Assembly: GCF_037042905.1 (NCBI RefSeq)
Contig: NC_087258.1
Span: forward strand, 7,418,501 to 7,482,500
From: Lytechinus pictus
Taxonomy: Eukaryota; Echinodermata; Echinoidea; Temnopleuroida; Toxopneustidae
Direction of reading: 5' to 3'
Length of the DNA stretch: 64,000 bases
The notes below the pieces were generated by a model. That model did no database searches and was not told where the DNA came from. It worked only from the letters and a program-made list of their open reading frames with translations. Made by a program: the position numbers and the translations under genes. Positions 1-13,150 of this stretch are shown here, one piece after another. Within the stretch, counting starts at the first letter, position 1. Every line of letters begins with the position of its first letter.

Positions 1-1551
1 TAATATACTTATTGGAAATACTTACAATGGTTTATTACACTTATAAGTACTTTGAATGGTGGATTCATTGAATCAAGCTTGCTCGGTTTCCAGGTATATA
101 GACCGACGTACGAAACTAATTACTTTGCTAGTATTCCAAAGTACATTCTGAAATGCTTGAATAAAATCTAGCTAAATATTGTTAAAATCTTAGGCAATAT
201 TAGGTATATTTTACCTAACAAACAAGCATGCTACATTGACCTGATATTTATGTTAAGCTGTTGTAGGGGTAGCATTTCATGAATTGCATCAATGCGTACT
301 ATTATGTCTAGCTTAATTTTTTCGATTTGCCTCAAAAACTTCTCTCTGTTCCAATTTGTTTTTAGATCAGACTCAACAAATGAATAGCAATAATTTCGAT
401 GTCAAGCTCAACACTATTTAGACAAAATTAAAGATTAAAGGCATAGAAAATAGGTGATATTTTTTTATGAGAGTCAATATAGCATCGACATAGAAAACTG
501 TAGAAACAAGTAGTATTACAAAGTAAAGAGTACCTTTAAAATGAGTCACGCTTGTTGATATCGATATGGTAGAGTAGCTGTCGCCTGGATCAGGTCACGA
601 TGAATTTGTGTGCGTCTCATTCCCGCCTAAAAGATATCATGAGGGCTCGTCAAAGATCATAAGGTTAGAGACCTGTAACAAGTTAAAAGAGAAGGCTGGT
701 TTTTGTGGAAGGTGAAAACAAATTCGCTACTAGTTTCTGTTTTATTAAAAAATAAATGCACCAAATGTTTAAAAATTACATCTGGATGATTTTCGTAAGG
801 AGGAGTTTGTCACATTTGGAAATCATACATTCATTGCACTTTAAAATCTCTATTTCTTTTCAATGTAGAGGATGTAGGTCTGCAAACCATTATTCAAGAT
901 CCTTCATGGACTAATCCAACGGGCTCAAGTGAACTTCAATATAACCTTCGTCAGCTACGAGTGGAACATGATACCACTAGTATCTTAGCGTGGCTCCTGC
1001 ATGCGTGGAGTAATGATTAGAAAATGATGCATATCACAAACGGGCCTCGGCATAGCCAGGTTTTTTTTTTTAAGTCAAAGCATATGGACCTATGGTCAAA
1101 GTGTGCTTGTTGGAGAGGATGTCTGTGTGTGTGCGTTTATATGGGGGGGGGGGGTGAAATATCAAATCTGGTATAAGTAGGTTTGCATTATAGAAGTGTG
1201 TGTGCGTGGATGTGACTGTGTGTGTGTGTTCGTGTAGCGAGGGTGGGGGGGGGGGATGATATCAAATCTGGGATTGCCACCTTTGTGTTAGTATAATCAC
1301 GACAATATTGATATATATTATATAGATAAATATCCTAATACTTATTTTCTTGTGCATACGAATTAATGTAAAATTTTCTCTAGACTTTGTGGGTTAATTT
1401 CTATTCATATTGATATCAAATCCAGTTAATGTCTAGAAATGACAGTTTTTTACTGGAAAGCAGTGGGCCCTTAAATTGCTCTAGGGCAAGTCCCACGACA
1501 TAATACTTAGGTTCTGTGAATGGCAGTTTTTGTGAAAGATGGAAGGGACAT
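1..1551. other. No gene recognised
   Basis: AT-rich, with GT-rich segments and two G-tracts (about 1143-1154 and 1245-1255). No exon-like frame. Confidence 0.5.
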
Positions 1552-1853
1552 GGGCGGAATTCTGTCCCCAAAGGTAGGGGGACCAGTGGAAAATTTGACA
1601 AGCAAAAAAAAAAGGTTTTCACCCAAAATATAAGGTCATGTTAACCCAAACAAAATTTTACAAGCAAAAAAAAAGAAAAAAAAAAGGTTTTCACCCAAAA
1701 TGTAAAGTCAGTTGGTCAAAAATACATGTATTATTTCGATAGTGAATAATGTATTTTCTCCATCATAAAAGACCAAAAATAGTAGGGGGAAATTTGATAT
1801 TGTGCCCCTTACTATTTTTAGTAGGGGGGACGCACCCCCTGGGATTTCCGCTC
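1552..1853. mobile_element. Short inverted-repeat element, copy 1 (GGGCGGAA family)
   Basis: Begins GGGCGGAAT and ends ATTTCCGCTC. The interior has the repeated phrase ACAAGCAAAAAAAA, GGTTTTCACCCAAAAT and TAAAAGACCAAAAATAGTAG. A second copy at 47410-47804 shares the same order. It has no coding capacity. Confidence 0.7.
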
Positions 1854-2814
1854 ATGGAAGGGGGGCGGTATATATCCCCTCGACCCCCATGTTTCACCAA
1901 TGGCTATTACAATACATGACCCAAAGCGTGTAGAAATTAACCGAGGTCCTCCACTGAATCACAGCGCTGTGATGTATATGCGTTGTGGTGAAAGCAGAAC
2001 GTGTGGTAAAATCCTGAATATAAATTGCCGTCATAATTTTTGATAACATTGCCGTTGTCATGTGGATAATTAATGGGACAGCGAAGATTTGTGAACAAGG
2101 CTAAAAAGGGCCGATGTACCGTTTACATAGTGTTTCAATTGATGTATATTTTGTCAGTCCATAAAAAAGGATGTACCCATTTTTCGAAAAATTGTAAAAA
2201 AATACAAAATGGATACCGATTGTTAATTTATCTTTACCCCCAATAAAAAAACAAAAACAAACATTATACAACCGTGTCAAATATAATTCCGATCAGGCAT
2301 TGCTTTTAGGTTTAAACATTTATTTTGATGTTAAGAATGCATTATTCAATTTGTAATATAGATTGTGTGTAAAATTGACAATCGCTCTTTAAATTCAAGT
2401 CTACTTTGCAAGGTCTATCCAAACTTTTAAACGCTTTCTCGAGAATACCCCCTTTCTATCATACGTGGTTTATTTTGCTTCTGGACTAGTAGTTGGATTC
2501 TTGATTCCCCCCTCTTTATTCCCCTGCACTGCACTTTTTGATAAAATGTAATTTTGATGTTTATATATATTTTTACTGTTGATTGTAAATGTATTTTTTT
2601 CTTGTTAATTGTACCGGTACTCTTTTTAGCTGAAAGGGGTGTTTGACCCATAAGCGGGAATAAGTGAATACAATTGTAAAGCAATAAATACTTAACATTC
2701 ATTTCATGGTTAAAAGCTTATATGATCAGTCTATAAAGTTAACCTGATTGTTTAATTTTTATACAGACTATTACGTTTTTTCTGTGTACGTGGTGTACTT
2801 TGTGTTTCCTTTGA

Positions 2815-3140
2815 ATCGAGCAGTTATATCTTTCGGTTTTCAGTAGGGAGCACTTTCTATCCCCGACATGCGATATCATGAAATAACGATACATTATGAA
2901 AAGTGACAGTATATAACAGTTATGCAGCAGTGGAAGTATAAAGCAGTCATATCCCTCGGTTATCAGTATATACCAATTTTTATCTCCGTCATACGATATC
3001 ATGACGAATCGATACTTTGTTAACCGTGACAATATATAAAAGTTGTATAGCAGTGACACTACATAGTGGTTATATCTCTCGGTTATCAGTATATAGCATT
3101 TTCTATCCCCGCCATACGATATCATTACATATCTATACTT
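2815..3140. repeat. Three-copy 123-bp tandem repeat
   Basis: The phrase GTTATATCTYTCGGTTWTCAGTA recurs at about 2825, 2948 and 3071. Because 123 is divisible by three, the minus strand stays open through all copies (2739-3125) and would give a 41-residue repeat with MISY-GD-K and LITERYN-like blocks. No known protein repeat is recognised and no codon or splice signals support a gene. Confidence 0.7.
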
Positions 3141-3499
3141 TATGAAAAGTGACAGTGCTTGTCATGTGAAAAGCAATATCCGGCTATTGCCATGTCGGCC
3201 TTCATCATGTTGCATTAGTGGCGGATATTAATGGCAGGGATTTGGCGGGGGTGGAAAGAAGCATGGACCTACCTTGGTAGAAGCTATTTGTGTATATAAG
3301 CATATACGGTGTATAGAAATAATTCATGATTTGAAAGTTCTGGGTCCGAAATGACGCAGAGTCGCGCAAAAAAAGGGGAGGAGTGTTATTTTTTTTTACA
3401 GAGCACTAACAATGACCCCCACAAAAATGTTTGTTATATAGAATTCGATTAAAATTTTGATCTTGAACTGTTTATTACATGACAAGAAGTTTAATACAA

Positions 3500-3924
3500 T
3501 TACCGTGTTTACACGTGCATCGGTTTTTTGTTTATCTTGCACCGCGTTTACACGCTGTCACAGCTCGCGTTGCAGAATCGGCTCGCGTGTCAAAAACCTG
3601 AAATGATCCGCGCACCAACAATATACATGTATGTCATAATAAGGACAACGCTAGATCCGTGCGCTTACAAGTACGTCATAATGGTAAAGTAAATGAAATG
3701 CGCGTCAATTGCCGATGCACAATCGGCTTTCTGTTTACACGTAGAAAAAAAAGCAGATTCTGCATCGGCTCGCGGCTCTGAACCTACTACTTTGGTGGTG
3801 CAAAATTGCCGATTCTGCACCGAGAACCGATGCAAGTTAATCGCGTTTACACGCAACAAAATGCCGATTCTGCACCGGCTCGCGGTTCTGAACCGCGAGC
3901 CGATGCAGCATGTAAACACGGTAA
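3500..3924. mobile_element. Inverted-repeat transposon (TTACCGTGTTTACA ends)
   Basis: Perfect 14-bp ends TTACCGTGTTTACA at 3500 and TGTAAACACGGTAA ending 3924. Internally, CGATTCTGCAYCGGCTCGCG motifs are repeated in both orientations, so the whole element can fold on itself. Open frames through it on both strands are by-products of this palindromic structure. Confidence 0.75.
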
Positions 3925-6900
3925 ATAATACAAGGGTCTAACACGAATGCTACTTGTCTGAAAACTTGAGGTGGCATCAACCACAGAGCCCCAATCAGTA
4001 CGCCTACGCCACTAACACGTAATGTACATGACTTAGGTATTGAAATTCAATAGAAAGAATTCCAAGGCCAATTTGGGTCTAGAAGTTAGACGCCATGACT
4101 GTAAATAAAAGGACTTCAGATAATGGGGATTTGACCTATACCACTTTTGATCGAAATGTGGCATACACACTCACACATACACTCACACACCCACTCACTT
4201 ACACTTCTCCCCAGTCGTTCATGATTTCCTGACATGTCTTACGAAAGGTAATTCTTCGTGATGGAAATGTATAACTGCAATGAAAAATCATCATTCGCAA
4301 TGCACACTTTTGTTTTAGAATATATATAGAGTCAGTAGTTTCACATCATCACTAGATCACAGTTTGAGTCAGAGTACTAGTAAGTTTTTATTAGCTGAAC
4401 CCATAATAAATCCAGATATTTGATATCTACTTTATGGTAATAAATGACTGTTTATTAGTTGTCGCCATGGTAGCAAGTGCTATTCGTAACTACCAATCAC
4501 CTACAACGGGAAGCAAGGGCGGCCGATAAGGGGGTGGGGATGGGAGTTGATAGATGACTCTTGCTTGTGATATCTGTGTCTTGTACACTCTCTATCATTT
4601 TCCCTCCTGTTTTCAAAACTCCTCTTCATCGTTTCATCTTTTAATTTCTCATTTATCATTGTTATTCAATTGATTAATTCAAACAACTGGTATTGTTATA
4701 GAGAGTAATAGATTATAACATGTCTGATGGGAAATATGTTCTTTAAACTTCTTTGTACTTGTTATTGACTCGTATACAGTCGTTTATTAATCTAATTAAT
4801 TAGAAAATTATTTCATATATTCATTTACTGTTTGTATTTAGTTATAAATTTATTTATTGTTATGACACTGCCCCCGCTGCCTATGAATGTGCTCCAGAGG
4901 CTGAGAACACTTGATAGACAAATATTACTTTAAACGAACCGATAGTATATCATCACTTGAAGTTCACTCTATGTCAAACATACAGGACCAGACAGAACTT
5001 GACTCGGGACCGCCGGGAAGACAAGAGATCAAACATTAGGCGGTAAATCTGCTTGGATAAATGTCAAAATAGCAGAGAGAATCGAAGTCTAAACAGAGTT
5101 ATGAGTGACGAAAGATATTGTATGCACCCATAGTATTTACCCGACATTATTACATTAATGATCAAGCAGTGCGACTGAGTGATCTTGTTTTGATATGACA
5201 AACATTTCTTATTTTTATGGTTGTAGGTCTGATTTATTTTAGAGATGAATGTGGAGTTATGGTAGTGAAACGCTTGAAAAAAAAAGTATCCGCTTCTTCC
5301 AACCTACTTAATGATGAGAACGAGTAATGTCTAGGACGGAATTATTATGACGTACATAAGGATGCAGAGTTGTCAGTATTTCTGACATACTGCATTTCCT
5401 TTCAAACAAGACGAAGCTTTCCAAGCTTTTATCTCGATGCTACAATTGTAAGCATCATAATTTCCAAAATGCTAAAAATATTTGTTATAATAAATATAAT
5501 CTGAAAAATTTGAAAATCGAATTGTAATCGAATTGTACATTTCAAGTATATTTCCATATTGCCGTGGTAACATGGCAAGATTATTTCCCCTTTGGAAGAG
5601 AGAGGTTTGGGCATAAAAGAAAATTCGCCTACCGCAAAGAAAGGAATATGCGCTTTCATCGAATTAGCAAAAGAGGGAAAGTCCCTGAAATACACCGAGT
5701 GGAAATGAAAGATAAAAGGATATAAAAGACAGGTCCGTGTGCAACATGCTTACTATGTTTAATTCGACGGCGGATTATGAAAAACTAGGTTTGCAAAGGT
5801 CTTTGCGAAATAAAATCGTCCATTGTAATGTCAATTAATCATATTGAATTAAGTATGCAGTCTGATTTGCACGCAGTTTGACAGTGTTTTTCCTTCTTGT
5901 AGATTTATTTATGGCTGTGTCGATGTGCGACAGTTAAATTTGAGAAAGCTTCCTGTTCATCGGTAAGCCACATTATTTGCCAATAAACTGTCCTGCTTTC
6001 ACTGAAATACCCCCCCCTCCCCCCCAAAAAAACCAAGTGATTGCTTGGTTACCTATTGGGTCAAGGAGAACCGGGACTTTATAAAAAAAAAACATTTTAG
6101 TCTACAATACGATACACATGTAGATGGGCTGACTAAGCCCCCAACGGGGTCCAAGGGCGGAGCCCTATGTGGGGGTCAAGAAGGCAGAGCTCCCAGAAGC
6201 TCCTGGATTTTTCGCAACTTTCACCCTAAACGGACAGGCTACTTGTGATGTATTGAGGACTTGGGGCATTAATGGGTATATAGCGACTTTCCCCACATTT
6301 TTGTTCTCACATGAAATTTAAGAAATCAGGACGTCCTTATTTTTTTGCCATTTGGAAATCAGGACAGTTTGCAGGATCTAAAAGCAAAGGGTAAGGGAAT
6401 GGATTATGGAGAATGGACGCTATTGGAGAAGGGAGAAAATGCAATTAATTATTGTCAGAACCCCCACAGAAGCGGACCCATGCGAATTCGTCTTAACAAA
6501 GTGAGAAGATCATGATGATTGTGACTTGACCCGGAAGGACTTGACTTAAAGGGCAAGGACACGGAAAGAACAAAAAGACACGATGCTCATTTGGGAAGAG
6601 AGGCGAGGAGAGATGGAAAGGTGTACATGCGGAAATACAAAGTTAATGAAGTTGAAAGGACTTTCCCGATGGCTGGCTTCACAACGAAGTTAGGGGACAT
6701 CTTCACAACACCCTCCGGGGATCGGGTCCCAGCTTGCTCTTATTTTACACGCATCACTCATCACCATTGACCGCGAGTGAACAAGGCGCCTAGAGAGATG
6801 AGATGGGGGCGGACGGGGGGGGGGGGGGGCGTTTTACAAAGAAGCGAAATTGAGCACTGAAAGTGAAAAGTAAGTGTGGATTGCAGTATGAAAGTGTCAT

Positions 6901-7149
6901 ATTTTTTTTACTTTTGTGTGTACAATGTACACTAACACATTGAAATTAACTTTGTATATAAAATGTAGAAGCACAATCTTCCCTTTGGATAAATCATGTT
7001 ATAAAAAAACTGTCAATATTGTCGAATCTAATCGGCTTTTATCAAAGGCGTCATATTAATTTTGCATTGATTTCATGGAACGGGATCCCGGTCATGAGTC
7101 AGTGGAAAATAAGGGAATGCAAATTTTAACAAGTGGAATGCCTCTGGCC
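3925..7149. other. No gene recognised
   Basis: CA-rich patch near 4160-4205, a dispersed-repeat-like block near 6125-6240 (AAGGGCGGAGCC, GGGGGTCAAG) and a 15-base G-tract near 6815. Frames are short and uncharacteristic. Confidence 0.5.
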
Positions 7150-8080
7150 GTCTCACCTGCATCACGCGATTCAATATAGCAGCAGTGCTGATTTTGAAAA
7201 CTACTATAACTCGCACAAGATGTTCAGTGATACTTGGTTACTCGTATTTCCACGTTTTATGAATTAGACCAATACACTTATAGAGATATGATGGCAATTC
7301 AACAAATACCCCCAACATGGCCAAAGTTCTTTGACCTTACATGACCTTTGACCTTGATCATGTGACCTGAAACTCGCACAGGATGTTCAGTGATACTTGA
7401 TTACTCTTATGTCCAAGTTTTATGAACTAGACCAACACACTTTCAAATTTATGGCTGTAATTCAACAAATACCCCAATTTGGCCAAAGTTCATTGACCCT
7501 AAATGACCTTTGACCTTGATCATGTGACCTGAAACTTGCACAGGATGTTCAGTAATACTTGATTACTATTATGTCCAAGTTTCATGAATCAGATCCATAA
7601 ACTTTCAAAGTTATGATGGTAATTCAACAGATACCCCCAAGTCGGCCAAAGTTCATTGACCCTAAATGACCTTTGACCTTGGTCATGTGTCGTGAAACTC
7701 ATGCAGGATGTTCAGTGATACTTGATTAACCTTATGTATAAGTTTCATGAACTAGGTCCATATATTTTCTAATTTATGATGACATTTCAAAAACTTAACC
7801 TTAGGTTAAGATTTTGATGTTGATTCCCCCAACATGGTCTAAGTTCATTGACCCTAAATGACCTTTGACCTTGGTCATGTGACATGAAACTCAGGCAGGA
7901 TGTTCAGTAATACTTGATTAACCTTATGGCCAAGTTTGATGAACTAGGTCCATATACTTTCTAAGTTATGCTGTCATTTCAAAAACTTAACCTCAGGTTA
8001 AGATTTGGTGTTGACGCCGCCGCCGCCGCCGCCGTCGGAAAAGCGGCGCCTATAGTCTCACTCTGCTATGCAGGTGAGAC
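7150..8080. mobile_element. Non-autonomous transposon with internal 163-bp tandem array
   Basis: Bounded by perfect 12-bp inverted repeats, GTCTCACCTGCA at 7150-7161 and TGCAGGTGAGAC at 8069-8080. Inside are five diverged copies of a unit (GATGTTCAGTRATACTTG at about 7219, 7382, 7544, 7707 and 7899; period 162-163 bp, the last gap 192). Near the right end is a (GCC)n run. There is no ORF and no clear target-site duplication. It could be a non-autonomous DNA transposon or a Helitron-like derivative. Confidence 0.7.
7342..7872 (-). promoter_or_regulatory. Four perfect DR1 nuclear-receptor half-site pairs
   Basis: TGACCTTTGACCTT occurs at 7342, 7504, 7667 and 7859, once per repeat unit. The reverse strand reads AGGTCA-A-AGGTCA, the DR1 element bound by HNF4, COUP-TF and RXR heterodimers in animals. 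Binding here is untested. Confidence 0.5.
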
Positions 8081-10372
8081 AACAACGAGAGTTTAGTTCA
8101 TTTTTGTCTATCCATGTATATATTTACGTATATTTGTCATCTCCCCTGGGGAAAAGAAACCTGTGCACGGCCGTTGTTAGTAGGGAGTCTTAATCATTGG
8201 AATGCATGAGGGCCTGCTTATTTCTGATGGTGAGGAGAATGAGAATTTCGCTCTTGCTTTCGGAGGTCGGTTTCTCACGGTTGCCATCATGGTTGCCTTT
8301 AATATGTATGAAAGAACGAGAGGAGGAGGAGGAGGATGGGGAACGATTGGCGGACTAAAATAACTACCCGCCAGTTGCGAGTGGGTGGGTGTGGGTATGT
8401 GTGTGCGTGAGTGTGTGCCTGTGCGTGAGTGTGAGGTTCCTTCCTGCCATAAAATACAAAAATATATTGCGGAACGTAGGGAGGAAGAAAAATGCTTAGC
8501 TATAAAATCGGGCAAATTGAGTTTGCATGTAAAGAAATGGGAAGAACTGAAGGTGAATGAGGCAGTGAATGCAAACAGGTGTGAAGCGTCTGCTGGTGCT
8601 GTGAGTATGTAATGGTATGTCCGAGTGTGAATGCGAGTGTGCAATGGTATATGTCCGCGTGTGAATGTGAGTGCTTGCTGCCAGGGATGGGGGGGGGGGT
8701 CTTCCTATCTCCATGGTTAGCAAAATATATGTTTGAGTAGATCCAAAAAGAAAGAATATTTTGTTTGGGGTGTGGAAAAGGTTTTGTTTTTTTTATTTTG
8801 TTGATGTTGTGTTTTGTTTTGTTTCCGTGTGTGCTTTATAAATAAAATCTTTATTCAGATTATTGTATAATTTCTAAGAATAAACAAAGAGACCTTTTTT
8901 TTTCTGTATTGTCTTACAAAAGTTGGAGGAATGGATATACATGTATAAGTACTTTTCTTTATTATGGGATAACCTCTTCACTTAAAAAAGTCTGTACTTT
9001 TGATTTTTCATCATACAATACGGTATTATTATACAGTAAATACATGTGAAATTACGAGGTTTTTGTTATTGGTATTATGGGTTATGATAATATTTGTTCG
9101 AAAAATTTATATCAAGATGTATATTATTTCATTTGTTATATTGCTGTATAAGTGTACTTCACTTTAATTTGCATACATGTATTTGATTTATTACCCTTGT
9201 ATGTATGAAAAATGTAATAATATCTGAATAAAGGCTAAAAAAGCAAGAAAAAAAAAGTGCCTGCCTGGGTGAACGGTGTATGTGTGTTAGTAGCGTCTGA
9301 TGAGTTTCTTGTAGTTTCTTCATTCCCCTCTCCCCATGTGTCCCTTCGTATACTTTTTTTTTTTGGGGGGGAGGGGTTCATATTACAGGCCTGTATCCCA
9401 TCAAGGGTACGTTCCCCCCATGACCCCTCTATGACATGCCAGCATCCTTGCACTATCCGCGCAAGGTGTAGGCAGTAGGAATGGTGGAATCAGTTACGGT
9501 TTGCCGAAAATAAATACAGACAGCATGGACAGAGGAAAAAGAAATATCGATTGATTCTGCTTTCTGCGCCTTCACCAGCTGCGAAGGGAAATTGAACGCG
9601 AGTCACGAGTGCGATGGAAGAGCAAAATAGAGGATGTTGACGAAGAATCATCTGCGAAATGCTGCTGGGAAAAAAGCCAAAATGACGCACAAAGTTACAG
9701 ATAACAGGAAGGCGTTCGGGCAGGGTGAGAGAAAGATGATGATTAGTAAGATGGCTTAAGTAAGGGGCTTGAGAAATACTCGTTTTTATGTTTACAAAGT
9801 GGCGAGAGCATTGGCACGTTGGAGGGAGAGAGGGAGACGGATGGGGGGGGGGGCACACAGACTGACAGACATACGGACAAAAAGAACTGAGATGGTGATG
9901 ACGATGATTGCTAGGAGGTTTAATAGCATTTTTAGTGTCAAGAGGCAAAGAGGTGCGACTAATATGGACATTTACACATTGACGGATATACATTATAATA
10001 GGCTATAAATGAAAAGAGAGCGTAGAGTGTGTCCCTGTGTGTGTGTGTGGGGGGGGGGGACGAGGGTGTGTATATATATTGTGTAAGGGTAAGTCAGAGA
10101 GGTTCTGATAGAAAAGGGACGAGGTAGAGGGATGCCGAATCGTACATTACTTTTTTTTATTTTTTTTGAACAACGTTGTGAATACAACCCACAGTCTTCA
10201 AGACCTTATCAATCCCCAGGTCAAGTATTAAAACCACTTCCCTTCGAAGGCTCTTCAATCTACGATACATTTCAAGATTCTGCACTTGAACTCACACCCC
10301 TGGCCCGATTCATTACTAGTTGGCTTGGGTACACTAATGTGTCCTTTCAAGGAGCGTCATAGAAACCCAATC
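8081..10372. other. No gene recognised; GT-rich and G-tract segments
   Basis: GT-rich stretch at about 8380-8670. A segment near 9170-9255 ends with AATAAA and an A-run like a retroposed 3' end. G-tracts near 8689, 9363, 9843 and 10049. Longer minus-strand frames here are low-complexity translations of GT or GA repeats. Confidence 0.45.
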
Positions 10373-10772
10373 TTAAAGGTAAAAGACAGTAGTTGCAGCA
10401 AACAATTATTTCATGAGAAAGTCTTTAAAATCAAGGTTAATTGCCACAATATTATCATAGATCTAGATCTGGTACATTGAAATAAACTTATCTTTGTGAA
10501 ATCATGAAATTTTAGCTGAAAACCGATAATTCTGATGATCACTAACACAGGAAAGCATATGTGGGACAGTGTATTAATATTGCTCGGAAAAATACCCGAC
10601 ATTTGATGTAATTCTGTGCTTATTTTGCTCATTTTTCAGCAATTACACCTTTTCTTCCAGAGTCACATGGCACATATTTTTATTCATACATACAAACACT
10701 TGGGTGGTAATGTTATTGGATTCTGTTCGAACTCATTTTGAGATCGTTACCAAAACTGGTATTTATCTTTAA
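10373..10772. mobile_element. TTAA-bounded non-autonomous element (piggyBac-like)
   Basis: Starts TTAAAGGTAAA and ends TTTATCTTTAA, with TTAA on both sides, the target site used by piggyBac-type transposases. About 400 bp with no ORF. A second TTAA-bounded element is at 50966-51309. Confidence 0.5.
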
Positions 10773-12069
10773 AAGAGGTAATTTAGATGAAGGTAGTATT
10801 TGCTATCTGAGGTGGAATGGGCTATATGGATGGACGATGGGGATGTCTGCGCCATCTTAAAATCGCGAAATTGAAAATAAACCTTGGTCTTGTTTTTCAT
10901 TTATTGCCGGAAAATTATGTCCCCCAAAAGGTTTGCCCTTTAATGTCAGACCATGTCATGAGCTGAAAAGGAGATTCATACTGAACAATTTTCTACAATG
11001 TCCCATCCACTGATTTTGTTGTTTAAATGTAATCATTGACGCGATGACAAGTCCGCCTATTATTCACTTATTTAATAACAAAAAAATGTTTTTATAATTA
11101 GACAGCACAAATCCATTACATCCATTTATTTTTTTGTGTTATAAACCAACGGTGGCGGAAAGTAATGATGTATAGTTTTGGCAAAAACCAAAGTGATAGA
11201 GCTAAAAAGGTATGATTAAAAAAAAAAATAACTGATTTGTTAAAAATTTTGAAAAAAGTGGTTATATCCAATTTTTGATATGCTAGAGGGATGATCATAA
11301 CGTTTAATGATCACCGCCGAATGAAGTTTTACCTAGCAGTTATGTCATAATGTGTATATTTTCATTTCACCCGTTTTGGGAAAATAAAAAGCAGGCAAAT
11401 GTTGCAATATTAAGTTTATAAATTTTGATCTATTAAAAATGCACAGTGGTGATTTCGGTTCATGTGATATTGACTTGATTATTCAATGGGTCTTTAAGAT
11501 GAATATTACATGGTGCTAAATATTTGTAGAAAATCATTATCCAATACCCAAAGGAAAACATTGGCAGCATACGAGGGAATAACATCGCGATCAATCGTGA
11601 TATCTTCAGAGGCATATTACCTGTGTCTCCAATATAATGTTCAAAAGACGTTGAAAATTTGTTAAAAAAACAGGGTTGATAAATTGTCTCACAATTCACA
11701 AGACAGCACTTCCTGACACGAACGCTTGCATTTCCGTATTGTAAAGAATAATTGCACGGGATTTGGCAGATCTCTGTTAAGATATACCACCTCTTAGGCT
11801 ATGTGAACACAGGGCACGCATTACATCGCCAAAATTTCTACAATCAATCATTCCTGTGTCCAGACCATGTTAATGAGTAACCCGTAATGCTGATGGCGGT
11901 TAGCAACGGTTGTTTTTAGCTGTTCTGGAAGTATATATACATGGCGACTTTGTTTGTATTTTGATATGTGGTCATAGTACTCTGGGGGTAGACTCAGGGA
12001 TGTAAGGGGTATTATGATCGTGATTATGATGATGATGATGGGCGCGAGAAAAGTGAAGAGAGGGTGAGA

Positions 12070-12070
<1 letters not shown>

Positions 12071-12100
<30 letters not shown>

Positions 12101-12101
12101 T
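12071..12101. repeat. (GA)n followed by G-tract
   Basis: About ten GA units running straight into about ten G. Confidence 0.85.
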
Positions 12102-12969
12102 TTCATTTCACCTACCTACTTACTCTCATTAAAAGAATGTATTATTACCATTAAAACATCAACGAGGATATTGGAAGGATCGGTCGTAAGAAGTCATTCA
12201 GAAATTGTTTTTAAATCTTTGCCTAGATTTGTACTTGTTACAATACTCTCCATGGGTGATGAAAATTAGATTCGTATTTTTAAATGGTAAATCACATTAA
12301 TGTTGCAAGAACCAAAAGCTGAAACAGACATGACAAAAGGAAGTCGTTTTCATATACTTTACGTGAGCCTTTTAACGATCTTACAAAATAGTTGCCGTTG
12401 ACACTATAGTGTAAGAGTTCAGATTTTTAAGTAGGAATCGCATGTTCATACCTTTTTCAGGTATCAAAATATTTTTAAAGCCATGTTTAATGTAATAAAA
12501 TCAGTTGAGTATAACCCCTTCAATCTTTGTAACACTACACCCATACCTCATACTGTCAGGTAATTTCGCTAAAATGTCAATTTCTTTCCACTTAATTCTC
12601 CAACTAGGATTTTTCATCCTCGCCTTCGCTATGCCGTCCATAAATTACTCGATGGTATTTAAGCTAAAATTAATCCTAATGGTAGGTGGATGTGCGCGGA
12701 AAGCTTTCATTAAATAAGTAAATTCATGAACACGGACCATCCTTGCATGACCTGAATACTGGAGGAAATAGGTTTTCAATGACTTTCCTTTATCAAGGAC
12801 TTACTGCTTAAGGTAGGCCAACGATGTTTTTATTTGTGCGTATTTTTGAGGTAAGGTCGGCTATGTATTTGAATGTACTTTCCGAGAAGTTCATAGATTT
12901 AACTTACAAAAAATGCTTTAAGAATAAATAACATCACGAAGACCAACGACATCGTAATCATCTCCCTGC

Positions 12970-13150
12970 GTTATCACCGTTCCTCCTCATCATTTTCCAA
13001 CATAATCATGATCATTATCATCATCCCCATGGTCGTCATCATCACGATCATCTTCATGATCACCATCATCATCTTATTATCACCATCATCGTCATCATCA
13101 TTATCATCGACTATAAGTATTGATATCATTGTAATTATTATTACAATCAT
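12970..13150. repeat. (ATC)n-rich tract
   Basis: Imperfect ATC/ATT trinucleotides such as CATCATCATC and ATCACCATCATC. The Asp/Met-rich minus-strand frame is an artefact. Confidence 0.85.

Noticed and set aside
8177..8644. 155-residue minus-strand frame
   Set aside because: Mostly His/Thr/Ser from a GT-rich repeat. The opposite strand is also open.
9490..9993. 167-residue minus-strand frame
   Set aside because: Low-complexity His/Pro/Ser composition, no splice signals and no recognisable domain. It overlaps a G-tract.
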